Positions 10,680-21,373 of a stretch of DNA of 64,000 nt are shown one piece after another. Location of the stretch: assembly GCF_023078275.1 (NCBI RefSeq), contig NC_062975.1, positions 17,965,641-18,029,640 of the forward strand, in the 5' to 3' direction. The position numbers were made by a program, and so were the translations under genes. Origin of the DNA: Leguminivora glycinivorella (Eukaryota; Arthropoda; Insecta; Lepidoptera; Tortricidae). Under the pieces are notes generated by a model. It saw only the letters and a list, made by a program, of their open reading frames with translations, was not told the DNA's origin and did no database searches. Numbering within the stretch: position 1 is the stretch's first letter; each line of letters opens with the position of its first letter.

Positions 10680-10790
10680 TGCTCTTGGTCACAGATTAGC
10701 CATTCTAGCCAAATGCAAAGACGTGGCCTCGGCTGGAGTGGGCTCGCCCAGAAGATACCTGTTCACCCTAGATTCACACTAGGTTTTATT
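10680..10790 (+). repeat. Dispersed repeat fragment (GGAGTGGGCTCGCCCAGAAG)
   Basis: It shares CACAGATTAGCC, GTGGCCT and GCTCGCCCAGAAGAT in the same order with 49985-50165. It is a short relic of a dispersed family. A 5'-truncated retroelement is likely but not proven. Confidence 0.5.
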
Positions 10791-11202
10791 ACAGATCTAT
10801 CTGACCTAAAAGGCCTTCGCGCAATCAATAAAACAATAGTTTGTAGATGCAAGACAAAAGATACCTTGGATCTTCGCCGAGTAGGTGACGCCATATCTGT
10901 GCACCTATATCTCAATCGAATCGGAATTCGCACTGAAGGTGCACCAATGAACTAGGCCCTAGCTTCACCACAGAACACTCCAAACCCTATATCTATCCCA
11001 ATACGGCTGACAATGTCAAAGTCAGTGTCCGGCCGTGGGCGCCGCCTACGATCATGTGGGTGGTAGGGCGCAAATCCGCATTGCGAGAAATAGGTACCAA
11101 CCTTGTATGTCATGTTTTAATGGTAATAATTATACTGTAAACAACCCTAGCTTAGGCCATGTAAGGTGCCGAAACAAAAGCTATCTATTATTATAGGGTA
11201 TA

Positions 11203-11346
11203 CGTAGCCGAATGGCACAATCGCTCACGAAACGAAACGCTCGTAGATATCTCTCTATCGCTCTTGCGTATTGGCGCGACAGAGCCAGACTACCTTTCGC
11301 GGCGTTTCGTTTTCGTTTCGCGTCGGAGAAATGCCATTCGGCTACG
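11203..11346. mobile_element. TIR MITE with 15-bp perfect termini
   Basis: The ends CGTAGCCGAATGGCA (11203-11217) and TGCCATTCGGCTACG (11332-11346) are exact inverted repeats. Inside are CTCACGAAACGAAACGC and related imperfect inverted stretches. Relatives are at 838-1028, 11738-11846 and 55469-55550. Confidence 0.8.
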
Positions 11347-11737
11347 GTATCAGGTATAGGCAAATTAATATTAAGATCATTAAGGGTCGGTTGCACCAAA
11401 CTGTTTGTCACGAATTTAACGTTCACTAATTTTTTTTGTATGGGTATTTCCATAGACTTCTGCAGCGTGACGTTGACGTGTTTGTTAACAGTGGTTGATG
11501 AAACTGGGCCTAAGACGTAATGTATAAAGAGTGAATAAATGGCATTGAAACTCTATAGGTCCATGAGGTCTCAGCGTGCACACGATATTTGTGTAATTTT
11601 TCAACGAAACGTCCCACTGTCGTCGGTTGCTGTAAGGACGTTTTGACCGGTTACTCGTATAAAGATAGGTACAAGAAAATAACGTCCACATGGTAACCGT
11701 AAAAGTGGTATATTTCACTAAACTTCTAACATTTACA

Positions 11738-11846
11738 GAAATCGCGAAACGCCGCGAAAGGTAGTTTGGCTCTGTCGCCGCGATAGAGATAGATATCTAC
11801 GAGCGTTTCGTTTCGTGAGCGTTTCGTGAGGGTTTGTGCCATTCCT
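11738..11846. mobile_element. Partial copy of the CGAAACG MITE
   Basis: It carries GCGAAACGCCGCGAAAGGTA and TCGTTTCGTGAGCGTTTCGT and ends at TTTGTGCCATTC. It lacks the outer GGCTACG terminus. The next repeat (11847-11925) abuts it directly. Confidence 0.55.
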
Positions 11847-11925
11847 ATCGCACTATTTGTAAGTGCGATAGATACGGCCAGATGTTTTATCATTTATCGC
11901 GCAACTGGCCTGCCAGGGCACGTAA
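11847..11925. mobile_element. Remnant of the CACGGGAAGC MITE interior
   Basis: CTATCGCACTATTTGTAAGTGCGATAG followed by CGGCCAGATGTTTTATC is the centre and one arm of the MITE that is complete at 14967-15086 and 27351-27471. The outer ends are missing. Confidence 0.6.
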
Positions 11926-12494
11926 AGTACTTAGTACTTACCTACATATTCTGCTCACTAGTGCGGAAAAATAACGCCACGTGTACTCTACAGATGTTTT
12001 GGGCAACGTACGATTTTGTCATGCAAACTTCTTAAAAAGTCCATAAAATCATATTAAAATGTCTGGCAACACAAACTGCATAATCTAGGTTAGTGGGCTT
12101 CGAAGAGCTTCTTATTGGATAACGTGAGCAATGTTGTAATTATTATACTTGTTTAATTGAGTTGAGGCAACGTGGGATTATAATATAATACCATATTATG
12201 ATACTTTATCATTATCACTGATCTGTCCTATGATGTCATTGATATTGTTTTGTCGGAAAAGATACAGATATATATTTTAACGCATAAGTGCTGTTATGCT
12301 ATTTTAGATATTTCTTTTTTTTAACGGCTAGCCAGTAGATGCATGAAATTACTACACCTAACTTAAGAAGGAAGATAAATAAAAGTCATAATAATAATAC
12401 AGCCTTATTTATGTAGTAAGTTTCGTTATGAAATGCCAAAAAAACTTGACACCTAATTCAATAAATTTTATTCAACTTTTCATATTCTAATAGA

Positions 12495-12768
12495 ACATCC
12501 GCCGACCGATCTGGCCTAGCGCGTAGTGTAGTGACCCTGCCTGCTACGCCGCGGTACCGGGTTCGAATCCCGGTAAGGGCATTTTTTTGTGTGATGAGCA
12601 CAGATATTTGTTCCTGAGTCATGGGTGTTTTCTATGTAGGTATATTTTGTATGTTATATGTATATATCGTTGTCTGAGTACCACAACACAAGCCTTCTTG
12701 TGCTTATAGTGGGACTCAGTCAATCTGTGTAAGAATGTCCTATAATTTTTTTTTTTTTTTATTAGCGA
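12495..12768 (+). mobile_element. tRNA-derived SINE
   Basis: A tRNA-like head carries an A-box-like TGGCCTAGCGCGTAGTG and a B box GGTTCGAATCC at 12560-12570, enclosed by the T-arm stem CCGGG / CCCGG. A conserved body follows (GATGAGCACAGATATTTG, CACAACACAAGCC, GGGACTCAGTCAATCTGTG), ending in a T run near 12750-12768. I recognise this as an abundant lepidopteran SINE type. The acceptor stem does not fold, so it is not a tRNA gene. Confidence 0.8.
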
Positions 12769-13320
12769 TTACATCCAACTAATAGCCTTAAATTAGCTTT
12801 ACAGACAGCCATTAAAATTCTACTGCTCACAAAAACTTGCCAGTTTTTACTCAAACTAACGCCTTAGATGATATGACGTATCAATTATATGTAGCCTATC
12901 ATTAAGTTGTTTTAATCTTGTAGGTTTGATTGATTATATTGACTCGATGACGTCGATTATGTAAGGGTTTCCGTTTAGAACGGAACTATATGCACCTACT
13001 TATATAATTTAATAAATGAAATGGAAAACTGTTTGTTCTAGATAAGAACTAATGGACACTCCTCCAAAGTATCTACCCACTTTCATAGTTAACGTAATAG
13101 TATAATATCATTATTATTAATTTGTGTCTCATAGAATAATTAAACAACGGAAGTTACAAAAACAAAAAAAACTACTAATTTATACAGCGTGGGTCCGAAT
13201 ATTGCGGTAAGTACGTCATCGGAGAAAAAAAAATTAATGAGACTTTTGAATTCAGGAATCTATAAATAATGTTTAATACCTAACTTACGAAGAGAAAGGA
13301 TACTTCCTACAAAACCGAAG
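12769..13320. other. No gene seen
   Basis: AT-rich, no supported feature. Confidence 0.45.
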
Positions 13321-13870
13321 TTTGATAGTATTTCAGGGTCGAATCGCGTTAAGCCCTTCTATCCTTTTCGGCTATTTAAGACGATACAGGAGGGGTCAAT
13401 TCTCCATACAAACGCCCTCGACTATTTCCTCTCTAGTTTTTGACGATAGAGAAATGATTTTTTCAACACAGATTATTATAATTTTTATCTGTGTCGAACC
13501 GTTTTGATTTTTTTGATATTCTTATTTTTAAAGACGCTAGTGCCCATCAAAAGTTTCCAAAAACGGCTTTATTGATTAAGGCGCAAAAAAAGGTGTGGTA
13601 TTCAAAATTGGCAACAATTAGCCAAAAAAACTAAACGGTTCGACACAGATTATTTCATTGTTATTCAGATTCTCAAATTTCGTTAAGATTGATTAAGTTT
13701 TGAAGGAGGAAACAGTCGAGAGCGGAACCTCGATTTTAAGTTTTTTTCGCAATATCTTTTAAACTGAGCTGTTCTGTAGGGATTTTTTTTCGACAAATCT
13801 CGTTAATAACACTAGTATATTTAACTAAAATTCCCAAATTGAAAGGGGGGCTCCTTTCCATTTTAGCATT
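13321..13870. repeat. Dispersed repeat containing a CGGTTCGACACAGAT fold-back
   Basis: Arms at about 13488-13512 and 13631-13650 are inverted copies around GTGTCGAACCGTTT. The surrounding text (GGAACCTCGATTTTAAG, AAGGGGGGCTCCTTTCC) resembles a lepidopteran repeat I know from memory. No coding frame is conserved. Confidence 0.45.
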
Positions 13871-14229
13871 TTCGCTCCTGTAGCCTCTGAAGGTTAATGC
13901 AATGATAGGTCATGTACCAACCCTACACAGCATATGCGAGCCGAACGTAGCCGGAATCGCCCGATCGGGAATTGCGTCCCGTGACCTTATCCCAACCCCT
14001 CCCCTTCCCGGATCTTCAGTTGTGTTGTGATCCCCGAACTGACCGCACGTCGTTCGTCGTTCGTTTACTTTTTTATTTTATTTATTTACACAACAAGAAA
14101 AAAATACAAAAATTACTATTGTTGAATTATTATGTTTCATCCATTAAGAAACATAATATGAACACTTTGCTGAGAAGGACAGTGTAAGGCGAATGCTATT
14201 TTAGCACAATGTATTAACCACTATTAGGG

Positions 14230-14363
14230 GTGTTACCATGACGTGCTAAAACCGTTCAGTTCAGTTTAGGTTGAGAGAGAGGGATGGAGCTATGTAACTG
14301 CTATAACTGTGTCCCTTTCTCTCAACCTAAACTGAACATCTTTAGTACGTCATGGTAACCCCC
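14230..14363. mobile_element. TIR MITE just upstream of the F-box gene
   Basis: The left end GGTGTTACCATGACGTGCTA and the inner TTCAGTTTAGGTTGAGAGAG pair with the right end TAGTACGTCATGGTAACC and the inner CTCTCAACCTAAACTGAA. The element ends about 44 bp before the proposed start codon at 14407, so it sits in the promoter or 5' UTR. Confidence 0.75.
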
Positions 14364-14931
14364 CAGCTCGCCCAATCAACGACTCAATACTCTGTGTGAC
14401 TACGACATGAATTCTGCAACATTTTGTGGCTTGATGGATAGAAGTAAGTTAATAAGTGTTCTTAATATAGGTACTACGTTATTTATTTAAGCTAAAAAAA
14501 TGTATTACAAACAAGTGCTCAATATTTTAAAGGCCCTTTGTTAGACTTTTATAAGTAGTGTTAACTTATTTGATGTCCATGTGACAATTTGTCTTTTACA
14601 CTGTCACGTAATTTATACCCTCTTTCTGTAAATAAAATATTGTTTGTTTTAAGTTCTATTTTGTACTCAACGATCTTACCTTCAAACGTTGTATAATTCA
14701 ATTAAGAGAAAAACGTCTATGACACATTAATAACAATCACCTATTTGTTTTTCAGTACGTAATTCACTCGGCATTGATCCTGCAGACAACACACCATCAA
14801 TGAAAGACTCAGAGTCGAATAAAAATACTGTCACCATTCTTCATGTGCTGGGCGTGGATCTGTGCGCACGCGCACTCTTTGCCTGCGTGCCCGTCAGGGA
14901 ACTCGTGCGCACCGAGCGCGTCTGTCGCCAG

Positions 14932-14947
14932 TGGCAAGTTGGCAACG
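14932..14947 (+). repeat. 8-bp tandem duplication causing a frameshift
   Basis: TGGCAAGT is followed at once by TGGCAACG. Upstream the F-box reads CRQWQ. Downstream the frame that continues as RVVQHYL is reached only if 8 nt are removed. A sequencing or assembly error cannot be excluded. Confidence 0.7.
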
Positions 14948-14966
14948 CGTCGTGCAACACTACCTG

Positions 14967-15086
14967 CACGGGAAGCATGGTCGCGCGATAGACGATAAAA
15001 TAGCAGGCCATCCCTATCGCACTATTTGCCAGTGCGATAGGACGGCCTGATATTTTATCGTCTATCGCGCGACCATGCTTCCCGTG
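14967..15086. mobile_element. CACGGGAAGC MITE inside the F-box gene, CTG duplication
   Basis: This 120-bp near-perfect palindrome starts CACGGGAAGCATGGTCGCGC and ends with the exact complement. CTG at 14964-14966 and at 15087-15089 is the likely 3-bp target duplication. Removing the element plus one CTG joins QHYL to NSYPTL in frame. CAC-type termini with 3-bp duplications are known for CACTA/EnSpm-like transposons; placing this family there is inference. A second copy is at 27351-27471. Confidence 0.85.
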
Positions 15087-15834
15087 CTGAACTCCTACCC
15101 AACCCTGACTCTCAGAATATCCCGATATATCCTTTATGACAGATATTACAGTTCACAATACTTGGAACGACGGTTTATAGAATTCCTTCCCAATCGTCCT
15201 TTACAACTTATTTGCAAAGTCTTAGATAAATGGGGTCGGTGTGTGAAGACATTGCTCACAGACTCTGACGAGAAGGAATTAGCCGTTATAGCATCAAAAT
15301 GTCCAAATTTACAAGAAATTGAATTATCTTATTCTAATGACATGAATCTTCCGCCTTCAACACATTCGATCAAACATGTGAAGCATTTAAAACGAATATC
15401 GTTCAGAAACTTTCGTTGTTTCAGTAAAAACAGTAATTCAGATGAAGCACTTGGAGGTCGACTGCGAGAGTTGAATTGTAATAATCTTGAGATTGTTCAT
15501 AATGATGATCTCACAGGAAGTTTTGTGAAACATTTAAATTCCAATAGCCTGAAGTCTTTGAACTTGACGGGATGTCGCGCTTTGAGAGTGTCGGACATTC
15601 TCTCTGCGGTGCACAACTTACAGACAGTAACTCGTTTGGTACTAGCAGAGTACGATCTCAAGACAGAGCTTAAGAATTTACATTTATTGCTACTAGAAAT
15701 GTCACAACTAGAAGAGTTATCACTACGTTATATTGAGAATGCAGACCCGAACGAAGACTTGATTAAGTCGATTAGTAAATTAGTCAACTTGAAGTGTCTG
15801 GAATTGTTTAATAACGCTGCAGTGAACGATTTTT

Positions 15835-16032
15835 TCTTTTTTTTTTTTTAATACTACGTCGGTGGCAAACAAGTATACGGTCCGCCTGATGTAAAGCGGT
15901 CACCGTAACCTATGGACGCCTGCAACTCAAACAGTGTCACATGCGCGTTGCCATTAGAAACTTGTACACTTTTTGCTGTGTTAAGTACACAGCAAAAAGG
16001 AGTGTACAAGTTCCAAGGAGGGTTCAAGGGGG
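15835..16032 (-). mobile_element. 5'-truncated poly(A) retroposon inside the F-box gene
   Basis: Read on the minus strand it ends in a poly(A) tail (T run at about 15837-15850) after CACCGACGTAGTATT. It includes the TGTACA hairpin also seen at 3842-3896. GATTTTT occurs at 15828-15834 and again at 16033-16039 and is the probable target duplication. Joining across it restores the LRR register to within one nucleotide of a T run. Confidence 0.75.
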
Positions 16033-16199
16033 GATTTTTGGAGGAATTGGCGCGAGGTTGCAAGAAGTTGGAGTACCTGGATATCCGCAGTGGCTCGTCT
16101 AATGTCACCTCACTTGGATTAGAGGCGCTGTGTCACAGGGCACCAGCGGCGGTCACATGGCTGCACTTCGACACAGAATGCTCAGGAGCACAGAACTAA

Positions 16200-17489
16200 A
16201 TCAAGATAGAAGGAAAATGCTCGGCGATTAACAGCGAAACTGAGCGTGTAACGTTTTGTGTCGAGCCTATGACGTCACGAGTGTACTTTAGTGATGGGAA
16301 CGTTGTCGCCGCGTAACCCATTCGATCGATTGTGGAGGTTGCGCGCGGGATGCCCGCCGAAGTTAAAAATATCGGATGTTCATCTTCGTTGTGAAATGAA
16401 GTAAGTATATACCTGTATTCGTGTGATGACAAACAATTCACTAGTAGGTATATAATTTGCCTAAGGCCAGGAACAAAGATTTTAGTAGGTAGGTATTAAT
16501 ACTAGTTAATATTTCGTAATATTTTTAAGAAAATCGACCATGTACTCACAGCATTATCCTCATGTTATTTGTTACAACTTTTAGTAATATATAAATATAA
16601 TTAACCATTAACACATTTTTAGAGTTATTTTTATTCATAATAAATATAGAGCGTATTATGTTTGTATTTGTTTTTCTGCCGACCACAAATTCAACGTTAA
16701 TATCGTAACTGTAACATATTTTAAAGTTAAATTTACTTTTCACTCGTACTTTATATGTATAGTTTCATAATGATATAAAAACATAAAATAATTATAATTT
16801 CCACTGCTTCGCAAAATAGATTTAAATCGAATAAGGAAATCGCAGCATACATAACGATATAGTTCCGTGGTGCACCACTATTCATAAGTTCGACGTGAGT
16901 TCGACGGACAAAATAACAAATCTGCCTTCACTTTGTCTCGACAGTTTGAATAGCCTATTTTTATATCGCTAGTTTTAAACGCACGCCAAGTCGGACTCGT
17001 CAAATTAAAGCCGCAATGGAAAACTAGTTTGACGGCCGTACGTCAGCTAATGTTTTTATTCAGGAGGATACCTGTACTGGAGATATACGCCAACACCTAT
17101 TTATAAGGAGTTAAAGAGGCTGCGCTGCATGGAGCGATGTAGACGAAAGGCCCCATTACAAGAAAACTCTGGCATCGATGCTGGTAATCAAATTCCTCAG
17201 CCTGAGCTTAAAATAATAATGTACCTACCGATGAAACATTACTGTAATAGTATCTTAAATAAATAATGAAAAAAATAGAGTTATCTTCGTTTAGTTTTTA
17301 AAATTTTGCATACTTTACTGACCTTAACGTTCTTATTAAATTATTTTTAGTTTGTATTAGATAAAGGTCAGAAATAAACCAAAATAATATCCACAAGTAA
17401 ATAAACTACATAAATACTAAATAATATTATGAAATAAACTACATACACGAATACACAAATAAAATACGATATATAAATATATATATATA
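16200..17489. other. No gene seen
   Basis: The first 200 bp downstream of the F-box gene are moderately GC-rich and could hold a lost 3' exon, but no splice pair convinces me. From 16440 it is AT-rich. Confidence 0.45.
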
Positions 17490-17520
17490 TCCATACTAAT
17501 ATTATAAATGCGAAAGTAAC

Positions 17521-17563
<43 letters not shown>

Positions 17564-17760
17564 TTCTGTCTGTCTGTCTGTCTGTTACGCTTTCCCGCTT
17601 AAACCACGCAGCCGATTTTGATGAAATTTGGAACAGACAATCTTTAGACCCTGAGACAGAACATAGGCTACTTTTTATTTCGAAAAAAAGGGATGAAGGG
17701 GTTGAAAAAGAGGTTGAAAGTTTGTATGGGATTTCTTAATTTTAAAAGATAAAACCATGA
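17490..17760 (+). mobile_element. Helitron-like 5' end with TCTG microsatellite, 3' end lost
   Basis: TCCATACTAATATTATAAAT starts directly after an A at 17489, as at 37864 and (with changes) 33931. TCTG repeats run to about 17585, then GATGAAATTTGGAACAGACA and AACATAGGCTACTTTTTAT. The terminal hairpin and CTAG are absent; the sequence is cut by the next repeat. Confidence 0.65.
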
Positions 17761-17796
17761 AACTTTATATTTTAGCACTTGATAAGAAATCATTAA

Positions 17797-18103
17797 ACAT
17801 ATATTTAAAGTCACATACAATACAGGTCGAACGCGATTAATTAACATTATTTTTACCTTTAAAATAAACATGGTGGGAAATAAACATTAACTAAAAGCGG
17901 GTAGATTATATTTATTTGTCTACCCCGAACATTTATATAAATTAATATCGGGTAGTTTTGTGTTGTTTACATCTCCGGTGACATTTTGCTGGGACGTCAG
18001 TCTTCCGCGACCACGGCCAGTGCAACCTGGCCGAAACGTTGGGAAAAAAGGTAAAAATAATGTTAATTAATCGCGTTCGACCTGTATGTGACTTTAAATA
18101 TGT
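17797..18103. mobile_element. TIR element, GTCGAACGCGATTAATTAAC arms, copy 1
   Basis: Left and right arms of about 55 bp (ATTTAAAGTCACATAC ... TTAACATTATTTTTACC) are inverted copies; the left has a 5-bp AATAC insertion. The interior includes GGGACGTCAGTCTTCCGCG and GGCCAGTGCAACCTGGCC. Right of the arm is GTACAAAGCGCGAGAACTTA, which also follows copies at 31034 and 42470. In the 31034 copy the interior is inverted. Confidence 0.75.
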
Positions 18104-18146
18104 GTACAAAGCGCGAGAACTTAAAGTGTTATATCATTAAACATCT

Positions 18147-18538
18147 TGATAAGGGATAAGGATAGGGATAGGGATAGGGATAGCGATAGGGATAGCGATA
18201 GGGATAGCGATAGGGATAGCGATAGGGATAGCGATAGGGATAGGGATAGCGATAGCGATAGCGATAGCGATAGCGATAGCGTTAGCGTTAGCGATAGCGA
18301 TAGCGTTAGCGTTAGCGATAGAGATAGCGATAGCGTTAGCGTTAGCGATAGCGATAGCGTTAGCGATAGCGATAGCGATAGCGTTAGCGTTAGCGATAGC
18401 GATAGCGACAGCGTAAGCGTTAGTGATAGCGATAGCGATAGCGATAGCGATAGGGATAGGGATACGGATACGGATACGGATACGGATACGGATACGGATA
18501 CGGATACGGATACGGATACGGATACGGATACGGATAAT
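18147..18538. repeat. Hexanucleotide satellite with three unit types
   Basis: About 65 units of a 6-bp repeat are arranged in blocks: GGGATA alternating with GCGATA, then GCGATA alternating with GCGTTA, then a pure run of about 13 GGATAC units at 18459-18536. Because 6 is divisible by 3, long open frames appear on both strands (Ser-Val/Ser-Leu and Asp-Ser/Asp-Arg dipeptides); they are artefacts. It is not the insect telomere unit TTAGG. Confidence 0.9.
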
Positions 18539-18908
18539 ATGGGTATCGTTAGAGGGATACGGATAATCGGTCGGCGGTCTCTTACAATCAATGTGCTCTA
18601 AGACGATCGTTGTTTGCTTGCTTGAAGATTACGTTTGCGATAAGTATAAGCAAAATGTAAAAAATTGTAAGGGATAATAGAAAAAAGTACTTTTTACCCA
18701 CCGATCATAGTGTCGAAATACGGGCTATGTGGGATGTTTATAAAGGTTTCCCCAGCGTATATAGAATTACCTACGCTGTGGTCGATGTGTAATATTTCTA
18801 CAATCATTGCAAGCAAAAGTATTATGTGCAATCGAAATAATCGCAGATAAATATACCTACAGAGAAACCTAAGGATCCAAATGAAAATCTTAATGAATAC
18901 TTTTATTA

Positions 18909-18936
18909 CGCGGGCGAAGCCGCGGGTAAAAGCTAG
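18909..18936 (+). mobile_element. Helitron 3' terminus
   Basis: The hairpin CGCGGGCGAAGCCGCG is followed by GGTAAAAGCTAG and a T at 18937. This is the same terminus as at 610 and 38105. The matching 5' end is not recognisable. Confidence 0.7.
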
Positions 18937-19496
18937 TATATACATAAATATGAATATCGCAAGAAATATGTACTTCTCAAATAGGAGTAGGTTCAGAAGG
19001 AATACACATAACCAGATCACGCTTGGTTGGAAAGCCAAAGCTTCTTCAAATTAGTCTTGAGTGATGCCACAGACTGAGACTGTAGATTAGGTAGGTAATC
19101 AATACTTTTAAATCCGAAGCGATTCAATTTCAAAATATTGTTCCGTTTCTAGTAAGAAACGTAATATTTCTAAAGAGACATTACTACCTAAATAGTTACC
19201 GTTAAACAATGCAACAAAGCATGGAAAGTTCGCATTGAACTTCAAAGAGTTCATATGTAAAGAGCCTCATTAGATCATTTGGCTAAAGGCATTAAGTGCG
19301 CGCCTTGACGGGGCTTTGGCATGTCGTTGCACCGCTATGTTGTCGACCTAGGAAGAATAACGTGAATGCTTGAATTACTAGTGCCTTTTAACTTTACGTC
19401 GCCATGTTAGACTAGGGTTGTCTCTTAAATGTGTAATTTATTGTTTAGGTAGTACATAAAGTAGGTACCTACTGAGTAATACTGACTATACTGGAA
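18937..19496. other. No gene seen
   Basis: No supported coding or repeat feature. Confidence 0.45.
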
Positions 19497-19647
19497 CCCC
19501 TTATTCATAAAAGTATACTAAAGTTATCAAGCCGATAAAGTTCGTGTGTCCCTTTCTATCACACCAATACGTCGGAAAGGGACAAACGAACTTTATTTGT
19601 ATGTATTGGCTTGATAACTTATTTAGTGTACGTTTATGAATAAGGGG
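19497..19647. mobile_element. TIR MITE, CCCCTTATTCATAAA family, copy 1
   Basis: CCCCTTATTCATAAAAGTA at the left end matches the complement of TACGTTTATGAATAAGGGG at the right. The inner TTATCAAGCC / GGCTTGATAA and GTCCCTTTC / GAAAGGGAC also pair. The second copy at 60694-60831 shares the core CACACCAATACGTCGGAAAG. Confidence 0.8.
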
Positions 19648-21292
19648 ATAATAAAATATGCAAGTGAATTATGATATATTATGCATAAGTTGCATAACTT
19701 TTGATATTGGGACAAAGAAAATGTTTCATAGTTTGGTTCACTGTGCATGTGTTTTGATATGTAAAATTTGTACTCATGTTATAACGAAATAATTTTAATA
19801 CAATTTAAAGTTCACACTAAAATTAGATAGCCCACATATTTCAAAGAAAATAATATTAAAATGTGCTTTTAGGAGTTTTTTCTTGACGTATTGTGAGTTT
19901 ATTTTGTGTACTAAGTTTATTTTGAATTTAATTTTGAATGAATGAAAAGTAAACTAAGCAACATTGGCAGCCCTAAATGCAAAGCAATGATGACAACGAT
20001 AAGATTGTTGTAAAGGGAAACCGAGGCAGAATTTTCCCTGCGTATTTAATCAAGTTACAGTAAAATAATTGAAGTAGCTCGAAATTACTCCATTAATATT
20101 TTTATTATGCCAGACCGACATTATTATTACATACAATTATTTTTCTACTCGTCGACTTTAATCTGTCAATTAGGACACCACAGACTAAACTATACGTGCT
20201 GACTTTTCAGTGTTGGATAGTCTTTGATACTTAGTCAACTATAATATTTCATTACACTTCACTTTAGTTAACTGAAAAAATTTCAAAAAAAGAACTTCAT
20301 ACAAGTTCTATACTAATTTGCGATACATGGTTAATTTTTGCTGCATCTGAAACACATTTTTTTTATCTATCACGTTATCGACCAATCAGAGACGGTTATT
20401 ACAAACAATTGGTTGCCAGGTAACTCGATGTTGATACAACGGTGAACGACGCTATTAACATTAATTTTAACTTGAATGATGATATTTTCGTCCATTGATG
20501 ATGAAGATGATGACTCATAGAGAAAGTATTGTATACAATAGTGATATAATTGACAACATTTCAAAATTTTCAATGACCCTAAATCGAAAACCATTTCGAA
20601 ATATACGCCTCTAGATCACAAAAATATATTTTTTTAGGGTACCTTATATTTTTTTATATTATTTTTCCTTTTTTTTTAGTAAATTTTTTTCAAAATAATT
20701 AAAAGGGGAAGTGACGTTACGTAGCTGAGTCATACTATTCAGAGCTGCCACTATAACCAAAAAAATCTTCCGGTTGGGATGTCACTTGAGTTTGACTGTG
20801 ACACTTATCATCGCTAGTAGTATGGAGATTAGAGGTAAGGAGCGGAAGCTTTAAGTTTCAGAAGTGCAGATGTAAAACCAGGTGGCGCTGCAATTGCAGG
20901 TACCTACATACAAGGGTTTGACACGTCATTTTCGACTGGTCTACTTTGACAGATTTCTCTCCTTATACTTCTACATTCCATAGCTCATATTTGTTGACAG
21001 CGACACTTGACAGGCAGACATCTCGGAGTGTTTAAGCTGACTGTTAAAACTTTTTTTTGGAATGATTTTGTCGTTTTCTTAGGTGTATGAAACAACACAT
21101 GTGACGTCAAAAAGCCGTGTCTTGACGTTTGTAACTTACGCTCTTTCTGTTCCAAGTAGTAATAAAAAGGGATTTTCGCATTAAAATAGCAGTTTTTGGG
21201 AACAATAAAAAAATACGTGTATCTTTAAATATTGAGTTCTTTCAAACCAAACAATAAAAAGTAGTAGTCGAAAATATGAAATGTTGTCAATT
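19648..21292. other. AT-rich intergenic, no gene seen
   Basis: There are only short chance frames. A CCAAT-box-like motif near 20382-20389 has no gene downstream. Confidence 0.45.
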
Positions 21293-21373
21293 AAGCTTTT
21301 CACTCTGGTACCGTACTATTAGGCCACTCAGCAAGCTTCGTGGCCTAAACATGGTACACGACTGGAAAGCTTT
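21293..21373. repeat. Short fold-back
   Basis: AAGCTTTTCACTCTGGTACC and TAGGCCAC pair with GTGGCCTA and TGGTACACGACTGGAAAGCTT. The stem is about 30 bp with mismatches and the loop is short. Confidence 0.6.

Larger units (their letters stand above)
14407..16199 (+). pseudogene. F-box/LRR gene broken by three insertions
   Basis: Exon 1 is 14407-14443 (begins MNSATFCGLMDR). A GTAAGT donor at 14444 and TTTTTCAG at 14748-14755 bound a 312-bp intron. Exon 2 starts at 14756. The F-box is about LCARALFACVPVRELV plus RTERVCRQWQ. It is followed by repeated leucine-rich units (LQEIELSYS, LKRISFRNF, LRELNCNNL, LKSLNLTGC, LEELSLRYI, LKCLELFNN, LEYLDIRSG), as in SCF ubiquitin-ligase substrate adaptors of the FBXL class. 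Three lesions interrupt it. An 8-bp tandem duplication at 14932-14947 shifts frame inside the F-box. A 120-bp MITE at 14967-15086 brings stops. A retroposon at 15835-16032 splits an LRR. The flanking segments otherwise remain open, so decay is recent, or this is a null allele. The end at 16199 (TAA) may be premature for the family. The substrate is unknown. Confidence 0.8.

Noticed and set aside
12495..12590. Intact tRNA gene
   Set aside because: The B box and T arm are present, but there is no acceptor stem and the sequence continues into a SINE body.
16196..16441. 81-codon minus-strand frame downstream of the F-box gene
   Set aside because: No recognisable motif, and it overlaps the end of the F-box gene.
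18121..18601. Long open frames on both strands (Ser-Val/Ser-Leu and Asp-Ser/Asp-Arg repeats)
   Set aside because: They are produced by a hexanucleotide satellite whose period keeps every frame open. There is no start context, splice site or complexity.
18694..19038. 114-codon hydrophobic frame on the minus strand
   Set aside because: It runs through a Helitron 3' end and AT-rich DNA. The hydrophobicity follows from base composition.
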